This document shows, piece after piece, positions 36,101 to 46,605 of a stretch of DNA of 64,000 bases. The translations under genes and the position numbers were made by a program. The notes below the pieces were generated by a model that was not told the DNA's origin, did no database searches, and saw only the letters and a list, made by a program, of their open reading frames with translations. Origin of the DNA: Gordionus sp. m RMFG-2023 (taxonomy: Eukaryota; Nematomorpha; Gordioida; Chordodea; Parachordodidae); NCBI RefSeq assembly GCF_954871325.1, contig NC_088775.1:2527473-2591472 (forward strand), written 5' to 3'. The stretch's first letter is position 1. Each line of letters opens with the position of its first letter.

Positions 36101-39100
36101 TTGCAGATGATTAATTAGGGGTAACCATTTGACAACCATCTTGAATATTGCTAGTGCGAAAATAGAGATAAAAAATTTTAAACCAAACAAAATTGGTAGT
36201 AGGTGTGGCTTTACCTAACTCTACGAATCAATAGATTTAATACGATAATAAGGCACATATACCCAACATGAGAATGTGCCTTGAGTTCTGGCTTAAGGAT
36301 TTAAATCCATGATAAAGTTATCAGATATCTTTAATGTATGAAATCATTAAATTTTACTTTCACGATGGCTCCTTTCGTAACTAAGTTTTAGAAGGAAAAT
36401 TAAAAAAATTTTATTGATATTCTATAGGTTAAACATCGCGTAAATTTATATTTAATAACGTAATATAGGGAAAATTTTCTTTACCCTATAAATATAGTAT
36501 GTCAAATATGTAAAGCGTAAAGATATTTAAATTTTAATATTTAAATTTTAATATTTCGTAATTTCACAAGATATAAAAATAAAATTATTTTCATCAAAAA
36601 TATAGGGCTTCCCATTTAGAGACATATAAGCATCAATCATCTTTCGTAAGGATTTGAAATAAAAGACAATTTCATTCGTTCTATTATCACGGACATAAGA
36701 AAATTCATTACATACTCCCATTTCTCTCAACATTTTATCAATAATAATGCATTGAGGTATATTATAAGCTTTAAAACAAAACATCATCACGTAAAAATTG
36801 AAAGATTTTGATGAAAAACTATTTTTTATCATATTACTCTTTTATTTATATATATATACTCTATTTTATTTTTTTATTTTTTTTTACCTTTTATAATTTT
36901 GTAAATTTGGATAAAATTTTGACAATCGAAAAGAAAAGTCAAAAAATTTTATTTGTCCTTTTATCATCTCCCATATCGAACGACGAATTTGATAAGTAAT
37001 TCCTTTACCTTTTATTTTTACAAAAGAATTCAAGGTACGGATATTTTAAACTTTTATTATTTTACTTTGTTTTATTTATTTTTTCAAAGAGAAAAAAAAA
37101 CGAAAAAACGTACCACCGTAACCGGGACACCATAAAAGAAACTATTTAAATTAATTCTTTTTTAAATCAAATTTATTATTATTTCTTTATATCTAAAAAC
37201 ATAGTATATATATAAAAAAAAGTTAATTTGAACATATTAGACAATCAACGTTAATATATTTTAAAAATAAATAATATTCAAATAAGACTAATCAACATTC
37301 CCCCTCTTCTACAAAGAACAAAGCTTCTTCTCAGCAGTCATCGAGAGCTTGTTGTCCTAGAAGTTTTTCCTGTTTCGATTATTATCATTCCTTATTACAT
37401 ATTTTATTGTTCCGAAATTCAAAATTTTATTCGTGCATATTATTCATATTTTTGATTTGATCAACTATTCCAAATTACATATTCCGATTTATTCCAAATT
37501 CCAATATTCGATTGGATTAATTATGAAACATGATAATAACAATTTTGAGAAATGTGAACAACATACGATAAGGATATCAAGCCTACAAAAAACGTACAAA
37601 CTCACGCAACTCTAATAAACGATTTTATCAAACCTACGTGATAGAATCAAGCCTACGAGAACATTTGAGACTTATGCGCTAGCCAAGATAAAACCGAGTA
37701 CAATCGAAACAGGAAAAACTTCTAGGACAACAAGCTCTCGATGAGTGCTGAGAAGAAGCTTTGATCTTTGTAGAAGAGGGGGAATGTTGATTAGTCTTAT
37801 TTGAATATTATTTATTTTTAAAATATATTAACGTTGATTGTTTAATATGTTCAAATTAACTTTTTTTTAAATAGTTTATTTTAGAATTAATTTAAATAGT
37901 TTATTTTATGGTTTCCCGGTTACGGTGGTACGTTTTTTCGTTTTTCTTTCTCTTTAAAAAAAAAAATAAAACAAAGTAAAATAATAAAAGTTTAAAATAT
38001 CCTTACCTTGAATTCTTTTGTAAAAATAAAAGGTAAAGGAATTACTTATCAAATTCGTCGTTCGATATGGGAGATGATAAAAGGACAAATAAAATTTTTT
38101 GACTTTTCTTTTCGATAGTCAAAATTTTATCCAAATTTACAAAATTATAAAAGGTAAAAAAAATAAAAAAATAAAATAGAGTATATATATATAAATAAAA
38201 GAGTAATATGATAAAAAATAGTTTTTCATCAAAATCTTTCAATTTTTACGTTATGATGTTTTGTTTTAAAGCTTATAATATACCTCAATGCATTATTATT
38301 GATAAAATGTTGAGAGAAATGGGAGTATGTAATGAATTTTCTTATGTCCGTGATAATAGAACGAATGAAATTGTCTTTTATTTCAAATCCTTACGAAAGA
38401 TGATTGATGCTTATATGTCTCTAAATGGGAAGCCCTATATTTTTGATGAAAATAATTTTATTTTTATATCTTGTGAAATTACGAAATATTAAAATTTAAA
38501 TATTAAAATTTAAATATCTTTACGCTTTACATATTTGACATACTATATTTATAGGGTAAAGAAAATTTTCCCTATATTACGTTATTAAATATAAATTTAC
38601 GCGATGTTTAACCTATAGAATATCAATAAAATTTTTTTAATTTTCCTTCTAAAACTTAGTTACGAATTAGTATTAAATTTTTCACAGACAAATTATTTTG
38701 AAACTTAGTGGATTAAATCCTCTTTACGAATTTGAATTAGAATTTTTATAGATAAACTATTAAAACTTGGTGGACCATATTCTCTTGATTAAAATTAAAA
38801 TTTTTAGACAACTTAAATTTGATTTTAATGAACTACAATGTTTTGCTTTTACGATTTTAAATATTGAAAGTTTACTTTACTCAAATAAAATTATATCATG
38901 GACGAAAAATTAACTCTTACACACACTCAATATGTTCCTAAATTTCCCAAGTTATCAGGAAAATTATCTGAGACTTATCTTAACTTAATAGAAACATACT
39001 TTGAAGGACATATTGAGTCAGACTCATCTAAAGTTAGGACACTACTATGTAGCTTACCAATTGAGATTGTAGACCAAGTTACATCGATATGTTCTAAAGC

Positions 39101-42100
39101 ACAGTTAAAAGACTTTAATATTGTTTTTGGTAAATTGAAACTGTTAATTCCAAGTGAGGACTAATTCTAAAATAAACTATTTAAATTAATTCTTTATCCT
39201 TATCATCATTCGTATCATCTAGATTATCTAACAATTCTATTATTTCTGGCTTCATATGTCCTACCGATCGTTTATTAGACGACGCTATTGACAAATGGAA
39301 GGCAAACACACCCATTAACACCGTATTACCATCAATCATCACACACAAAAAATTTTTCACACCTTTAATCTCTAAATACCAGTCAGATATATCAGTCAAT
39401 CCACCTTTAGATTGCATTCAACTTCTTCAATTATCTGACAGACTTGGTGGTCATGAATGGTTAGAATCACTCCCTAGTCGCAACCTTGGTAATCTCTTAT
39501 CAGATGAACAACTGAGAGTAACCATTGGTCTACGTCTAGGTTGCGATATAGTACAGCCTCATGCCTGCGTCAAATGCAAATCACCCGTTGATTCAAAGGG
39601 TAGACATGGCTTAAATTGCATTTTTAGTCAAGGGCGACATCAACGCCACTCAGCTGTAAACCATATAATAAATAGAAGCTTAACAGCTGCACACATTCCT
39701 AACAATCTCGAACCATCAAATTTATCTCAAGTAGATGGTTTAAGACCTGATGGTATGACAACCATTTAATAACACAGGCTGAAATTAAAAAGATAAACAA
39801 ATACAAAAATTTTAAAAACTTTCCAGTTGTGACTTCTACTAACGGGCATTTTTCGCCTTCAACATTTTTGTTTTTAAAAAATCTTGCTAATAAAATACGA
39901 CTTTTCACAAATGAACTAAGAGAATTCCTTTTTATTCGACAAAAAATTCAAATAGAAATTTTTAGACACAATTATGGTTCCTTTTTGGGGACTCAATTAT
40001 AGAATTTTATTTTTAATAATATAATTATAATTTATAAATTATAATATTTTTAATTAGGTGTTATGTGAAATAAATAAATAAAACAAAAGAAAAGAAAAGA
40101 AAAAAAAAAAAATATATATAAATTGTAATAATAAAGGCTGTAAATAAAGAAATAGGTACCTCTCCCACCAATTTGTCATACTTATTTTATTTTTTAAAAT
40201 AAAAATAATGGTTTTTATTTATAAACTAATAAATAAAAATGACGTTGTTTATAAACATGAAAATTTTAGGGAGATATAATGATCAAAAATCTGCAGGCCC
40301 AGCCTAAGCCCCCGTGTTAATATTTTTAAATATATCCAGACTGGACCTAAAAATCTTATTTTTTTTTAATCCTATGCCGAGCCATGCAAATGGTACCTCT
40401 GCAGATTTCTGATAAATATATTAATGTGTGAAACCAGATGATTATAATAATTGTTTACTCTTGACTGTCATCTTTAAATAGTCATATTCCTTGTTTGGAG
40501 ATCTAAGTTGATCGATAGGTGATTCATACATATGTTCTAAACAAGATTAAGTTTAAAATAAGGAATAATATATTAAAGAATATTAATTGTGATCAAATGG
40601 ACTGAAATTGGTCATCCAGTCCAAATGGCCTTTTAAATTAGATCACATGAGTCTGAATTATTTGTTTTCAACTTAAAGTGATCATTCCATCTAGATTTTC
40701 ATTTATAATTAATTACCCAAAACATGTGTTTTTCTAATACCATTGCCAGCATCGAGGGTATATCTTTTCTCATATGGATTAGATGAAGGTGTAGAAATGG
40801 GTGTTATTCCTCCATATATTCCATTGTCGACTAAATAGAAGAAAAAAATGAAAACAAATAAAAAAAACCAAAAAATATATGAAATATAAAGAGGGAAATT
40901 TTAAAAAAAAAAATTATATTCTATAAATTTAAAAAATTTCAGAAAGAAACACAGATATATGGTTAGCAAAATAAACGTATTTGAGTTCCAGGTTCAATTA
41001 TGTTGGAAAATAATAATTAAGGAATGATTTGCTTTTATAAAATGTATTAATATTTATGTGTGTATATGAATAAGGTTTTTCTTAAAGGGCAAATCGAAGG
41101 ATGGGAAAAGGTTAGGGGGAAGGGATGGGGGTTAAGAACAAGGGTCTTTTTAAAAAATATATGTTATATAGAGAGAGAGAAACTAGCTACTAAAAAAATC
41201 AATTTTTTTATAATGAAATGCCAGTAACTTTGTATTGGGCTCCCATTTAAAAACTACCATTTTAAAAATTAATGTTTGATTTAATGATTTTGTAATTACA
41301 AAAAAAAATGGCCCCTATTTTTATAATTATATAAATTTTTTATGCCAAGTTTACGTTTGTTGCGACAATAAATATAGTAGTGTAGATAAAATAAATTTCA
41401 CTTTTACCTTTGTATTAAGGTCAAGATTGACTAAATAAGATGTTTGTGCAAGAAGAGACATATATTATAATATCAATTAAAAAATGGTTTTAGTGAAGTT
41501 ATATCATTTACTTATTTTTAAAAGCAAAAGCTTTAGTTTGGATGACTTTTTCAAAAGCATGATAAATTTAAAAGAAAATTTTATATTTTGTGCTACTAAA
41601 CAAAACAATGAAAAACATTTTTTAGCCTTTATAATATTAAAGATTAAAAAAATGTTCAAAATATAATTTAGTAAAGTACGGAAGGCATTCGTTTGTAAAA
41701 TAAACTTTTGTAGTAAAGATTTTTTTTTTGCCATATAATATATTATATATAATAAATGTTTTTTTTGAATAAAATTTAAAAAACTCAAAATTGCTTTATA
41801 TACTGAGATTATCAAAATATTATAAATCAATTCCAATTATAATCAAGTGATAAAGAAATAATTTCAGGCTCCCATTAATAATATTCCTATCAAATACAGG
41901 TGAAATGTATCAATACATTGTGTTGCCAAATAAATTTGCCAACTTTTTATGTGCCTAAGAAATGACCATAATGTTATTGCTCTAAATCTAAAACACATTA
42001 TATACGATGTGGGAAGTAAATCAAAACTTAAAAAAATATACTTTGAAATATTTGGAACTTTTTCATAGTTTAAATAATATGTGTGATGATATGAAAAATT

Positions 42101-43203
42101 GTTAAACTCTAAGTGTCATTGAGTATAAAATAATATTAACATTTTAATAAATAATATAAGATATAGTGACATTCACTTAAAGATGCATTTGGTGTGATAT
42201 TAGTAACATTTTGTTGTGATTCTTTATCCAAAGCCCAGGTCATGCTATCGTTTTTGGAAACATTCAAATCATCAGTCTAAGTTTTGATATAATTCAAGGT
42301 GGCAAATATCATTGCATTATTTATAATGAATAATAAAATTGTGTTTATGTAAGATATAATACATATATAATTTACGACTATATATTTCAATATACAATAT
42401 TATTTATAAATTCTAATATTTTGGAGGGTGAAATTAATTTAAACAATACTAGGTATTAAAAAAAATATGATGGTGATTTGTATTATTATGTTTTAATCTA
42501 CTATATATCATAGCAAAAATTTAAAATATAAATATACTCTTGCAAATTCAATTTTGATTGTACAACAATCAGCATATATATCACATCCTTCTAAATTATT
42601 TTTCACATGAAATGCTGTGGCTTCATCAGCAAGTTGAACAAGTGCATGAAGCTCTAATTTATGGAAGATGACAATCTTTAAAATCTATTTGATGGTTTAT
42701 ATTTTATCTTATAAAATCTAAAATACTTTTCCATAAGGTTCACAAATTTTTCTTATAGTATCAATTGTTATGGGATATTTGGCATTAATAATTGTAAACA
42801 ACAAAATATTTGGGTTGACTAGTTTAGTCTCTTTTCTATAATTAAAATTTTTTTGCAATAAATTACAAAATATTTTACTTAGTTCGTTGAATATATTGAC
42901 TGGTTGAAAAATTGAAATAGCAAGGCATTCCATGTAAATATAAAGGTTTAGATGGCTATATTAAAATAACATGAAATTCAAAACAGATTATGAGCAATTT
43001 ACTGGTCCAGTGGTAATAACTAAGTTTCGCGCACCTTCTATATTTTCGAATTCAATTAATGCTTGATTGTTCTGTGGCAGCATCAGCACATAAGAAACAT
43101 TCCCATATTTTTGAACTAAATTTTTTATATCGTTTTCAGATGTTTTAGGAGCCAATCCTCTAACATGAACGACTTTAGATGCTGGTGGTCTTTTAGGATC
43201 CAT
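30087..43203 (-). CDS. hnRNP L / smooth-like RNA-binding protein with four RRMs (14 exons, 814 codons)
   Basis: Minus-strand exons: 43203-43003, 42955-42879, 42835-42727, 42675-42538, 42276-42177, 40830-40741, 35618-35493, 35323-34792, 34716-34491, 32184-32033, 31721-31536, 30944-30742, 30470-30335, 30255-30087; the sum is 2445 nt with matching phases throughout. RRM1 starts VVHVRGLAPKTSENDI and includes QALIEFENIEGA. RRM2 shows NAKYPITIDTIRKICEPYGK and DIYADCCTIKIEFAR, both highly typical of hnRNP L, followed by the LNVxxNDSxxW linker motif. RRM3 has FNCRAIFNLFSAFGVV and AVIEMRDS. RRM4 has KLLICNLPQGIGIENVLELF. The RRM2-RRM3 linker is long (about 300 residues), Asn/Pro/Arg-rich with an Ala-rich stretch. 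Expected nuclear role: binding CA-rich RNA to control alternative splicing and mRNA stability. The last exon ends inside a MITE. Confidence 0.85.
31341..31512. mobile_element. MITE of the AGTGTTGTTAA family (second subtype), degraded right end
   Basis: Starts AGTGCTGTTAAATCACCTAC and shares TCTTCAAGTTGAGGGCTCAAC with the copy at 26441. A poly-G run of about ten bases interrupts its right half. It lies in an intron of the hnRNP L-like gene. Confidence 0.5.
34792..35618 (-). other. Long low-complexity linker between RRM2 and RRM3
   Basis: Exon 35618-35493 encodes an Ala-rich segment (SARAAAKAAALAAITLEKP), and exon 35323-34792 encodes a 177-residue segment rich in Asn, Pro, Arg and Gly (for example NNRLPPPMPRGAMNN and GNRFGIRLRAGPPPP). 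No folded domain is apparent. Such linkers are commonly disordered in hnRNP proteins; the length here exceeds that of the vertebrate hnRNP L linker. Confidence 0.7.
35779..36027. mobile_element. MITE, family with TAGTAAACGCG ends
   Basis: The left end TATAGAAAACGCGTTAC and the inverted right end TTTAGTAAACGCGTTATC enclose about 250 bp that also contain AGCGTTATGATTATAACGCT. It lies in the large hnRNP L intron, close to the palindromic LTR remnant. Confidence 0.6.
36375..38665. mobile_element. Head-to-head palindromic LTR-retrotransposon remnant
   Basis: Two nearly identical arms of about 1 kb (36375-37380 and 37702-38665) face each other across a 321-bp spacer. In each arm, reading outward from the spacer, there is a purine-rich tract (for example 37771-37784), an LTR that starts TGTTGATTAGTC (37785-37908 on the plus strand; 37297-37133 on the minus strand), a primer-binding-like TGG...CCCGGTTACGG, and an open 94-codon frame (38208-38492 plus; 36832-36548 minus) that is the same in both arms. 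No protease, reverse transcriptase or integrase is present, so the element is a remnant. The arm identity suggests recent origin. It lies in the 5.1-kb intron of the hnRNP L-like gene. Confidence 0.7.
38898..39164 (+). mobile_element. Gag-like fragment of an LTR retrotransposon (fossil)
   Basis: An 88-codon open segment beginning MDEKLTLTHTQY and continuing with a pattern like the N-terminal part of Ty3-like Gag proteins (a short acidic-hydrophobic segment around NLIETYFEGHI and RTLLCSLP). It lies directly right of the palindromic element, on the same strand as that element's right arm. The sequence just after it resembles the inner end of the element's LTR. Incomplete; treated as a fossil of the same family, inside the large hnRNP L intron. 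Confidence 0.4.
39205..39769 (+). mobile_element. C-terminal fragment of a reverse-transcriptase element with a PD-(D/E)xK-like region
   Basis: A frame open for about 185 codons contains GGHEWLESLPSRNLG, RVTIGLRLGCDIVQPHACV, GRHGLNC, a GRHQRHSAVNHIINRSL stretch and finally GLRPDG. This signature (Cys/His cluster, then EP...DG.RPDG) occurs downstream of the RT domain in many animal retroelement proteins. The family is not settled from the piece alone. No RT core is present in the window and the piece is isolated in an intron. Confidence 0.5.
40285..40415. repeat. GC-rich dispersed repeat copy with AAATCTGCAG ends
   Basis: AAATCTGCAGGCCCAGCC on the left and the inverted AAATCTGCAGAGGTACC on the right bound about 130 bp. 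The right end matches that at 17.34 kb, which helps define the family boundary. Confidence 0.55.
42538..43203 (-). other. RRM1 and RRM2 of the hnRNP L-like gene
   Basis: Four clustered exons separated by introns of 43 to 51 bp. RRM1 covers residues about 11-88: it ends in YLHGMPCYFNFSTS, equal in position to the IAGQQAFFNYSTS segment of hnRNP L. RRM2 covers about 98-175. These exons are AT-rich in codon use, unlike the later exons of the same gene. Confidence 0.88.
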
Positions 43204-46200
43204 GTATCAAAAAAATACTACAATCCAAAATCATATGAGATTTGGAATCAGACCGTTTTGTTTATAAAAGAATATTATTTTCAAACTAATATAAGGCAAT
43301 TTTTCTTTTAAAATATTTCTGTTTTTCATAAATTTTAACATCTACTTCGTTGTTAAATATCTTATACTTATATTTCATCAATTTAATTATATTAGGGCTT
43401 TATTCATTTTCTATTTTATTTTCTATTTTATTTATTATTTGAAAATTCAAGGAATTTGTCTTAAGTTAGTAAAATTATTTTGATACATAATAATATAACA
43501 GTTTTAATTAAAAAAAAATTAATATAAATATTAAAAACAGAATTTTTAAAAAAATTTATTTATAAATAAATTGCATAATTATAAAGTGCTATGTAAATAA
43601 TAAACTTCATTTTCATTTATTTAAATATATATTATGAATTAATAAACATATATAAAATCTTTTAAATATATATATATTAATAAGAGTGGCATATTAAAGA
43701 ATGGACCCTTTTGTGGATAAGACGGTCTTTGGAAGTTTAAAAACTACAAATTCTGCAAAGTAATTCCAATTAAAAGATCGATAATATATTGAAAATATAA
43801 ACGTCGACGTTATCGATCATTATCACTGCACCATTATATCTCCTTAAATCAATTACAATTATATATCCATACCCACCTCTAGAAAATATCCCTTACACTT
43901 TAAAACCCTCTCCTCTCTTATAAATCATAATCTACAAAAAATAAAGTACAAAAATTCTACTCCCACCCCTACAATTTTATTCAATTGTAGCGTCGTCATA
44001 AATACATATCATTTTCATACTTCAATAAATATCTTAAGGCAAACCTTCACCCCCTTTGGAGTAGAAAACATAGGTAATTAATAATTTTTTGCACATCTGT
44101 TAAAGGATTAAAGTAAAGTAGGAACAATTTATCGAGGTACCTAAAGGGGAATAAATTTACACAATTATTGACTCAATATTTACAAGTATTATACGATATT
44201 AGGTGGTGAGTTATACATATTATTCATTTTATTATTGAATAACGTTTTTTACTCTCACGAAGTTGAAAAATTTTTTTTAATTTATTAAAAAATCAATATT
44301 AATTATTTAGGTCTTGAAAAAAAATTGTAGATAATCGGATAAGATATTTTTTTTATTGTTATTATTAATTTTATTTTTTCAATATGATCATATTTTAATT
44401 CATTATCTTAATTTGTGTAGTTTTTGTTAAAAATAAAAGTTGAAATTTTTTAAGAAAATAAGGTCTCGAAAATATATAAATTTTAAAACAAGAAAAGTTC
44501 TCTAATAAAGAAAAGAAATAGTTGTAAGACATATATTTATAAGAGTTGTAATTTAAAATATTCAATTAAGTGGTGATTTAAAATATTTAGGATAACTTAA
44601 TGATCATGAGAACCAAAATTCGACTAAAGGAAGGTAATATACCATATATCCTTTTATTGGGCTTAGTCATATATAAAGAATTAGACTTATGACTTAGTCT
44701 CAATTTTTTATATCAATGATTGACCGGTTAAATATATTGCAAAACATTTAAAAATGGAAGATGCTGCTTGTATATGTTAGTAAACTGCAACAGACAAGTG
44801 GTTATAATTAATTCAGTAGAAATTAATGATTGGACGACACATTTATTGTCTATTGGTTAACCAATTGCTCTATCTATTTCCGTGAAGACTTTCATATATC
44901 GTTATTTTTCTAGATCGCAGAGGTATAATTTTAGTTATCTCTTGTTTGGTTAACTTCTACGTTATAGATGATCTGGAAAACATATATTATTTTTCTCGCC
45001 AAATTCTAAGGTGGCTGAAATGAAAATATAGAAATTTGACCTTCATAATCCTAGAGGTTTAACATTACATAAAATTATTTGCAGACGAATGGAGCCATTG
45101 GGTTAGTGTATAGGTATTGGGGGGGGGAGTCTCCCAATCACTTACTATAGTATTAAAACCAACGGTATAATTCTATTTATTCTTAATGCTACTTAAATGG
45201 CCTACAGTGGATTGGTGTATTTTCTCCCATTTTAAATTCCACTTAATATTCTTTATGATAATCAAGAGCTGGTTATCAATTCTATAGTGTTATATTTGTT
45301 GTTTTTTCATTTTTTTCGCGCTCAAATTATTAAAGCGGAGAGATTGTTAAAATTAATATATAGCAGTCACCTTATTGTTTATGTTATGTCATATCGTTTT
45401 TTATGTCTATTATCTTTGTTTATATTATTTTTATCTAAAATACTTTTAAATGTAATTTTTTTGAGTATAAAAAAATAAATTATTGTATGTTTATATGATA
45501 ACTCTCTTGTTTAATATACGATTTTTTAAATAAAGTTAGTTTTCTTCCATAGTTTTTTTTTTCCTTTGCTGCACATCTACAAAATATAAGCGTCTCGATC
45601 ACATATTCCTCGTCAATAAAGAAATATAAATATAATAAGCAAAAATACTTTATAGAATATTTTTAAAACTAATAGTTTCTTCAAAAATCTTAAATTTGTG
45701 TCTAAAAATTAAATTAAAGAAATAAATATTATTATTATTAAATTGAAATATTATATTCATAATTAATAGTTTAAAATTAAATTTTTCATGATTCACGCGA
45801 TATATCATATTCCAATTACGCTGGGTATTTTTTTGGAAACATATGTCATTCTCAATAGCGTCTCAAAATTTTAATATATTCATACTCAAGCAATGACGAT
45901 ATTGTCTGTATTCAACCAATTAACCAATTATAACATTTTTTAATAAATTTTAATTAATAAACGGGGCAAAATGGGTTACTATGAGGCTGGTTCCGTATTT
46001 TTAAAAAGTTAGTTCAGATTAAAGGTTTCTAGAGATGACGACAAGGATCAACAACTATACATATCGTATCGAAGAGGGTATCGTGACGTTCTGAAGAAAA
46101 AGAAACGGAAATTATATAATTCTCATAATATTCACTAATTCTTATTGGACCTCTGTTTTGCTTACTTTTAGTGTTTTGAAAAGTTATGCTGTATTTTACC

Positions 46201-46597
46201 ATTTTTTATATTATTATAATCATTTTTATTTCGGAAGAATATATAAAATAATTTTTTTTATTAGTATATATATATTGAAAATAAAACAATGATAAACTTA
46301 GTGATTTTTACATGTTTTGTTGGTTTTATATACTGTGTTGGCTTTATGTAATACAAGTCATTTTTACTTAATGAGCCTTTTTATGAATATTTTTATGGGG
46401 CTCGGTTCATCATAATATTGAAGTATTGAAATTTAAGGGAGTATTTATTAATTGAAGTTAGATAAATAATTATTTACGTACTTAATTATTTGATTTATTA
46501 AATTAAGTTATTCTGTAATATGGAATTTAATTACCCTGAAATATAAATGCGTACTGTTCACCATCCATACCATACAATACAGCTATTGTTTTTGCGG
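43204..46597. other. 5' flank of the hnRNP L-like gene, AT-rich, no gene seen
   Basis: Extremely AT-rich non-coding DNA with one poly-G run near 45120. The promoter and any 5' untranslated exon of the hnRNP L-like gene should be here; a TTGTAG acceptor lies about 20 bp before its ATG. Confidence 0.5.
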
Positions 46598-46605
46598 TAT
46601 ATGAC

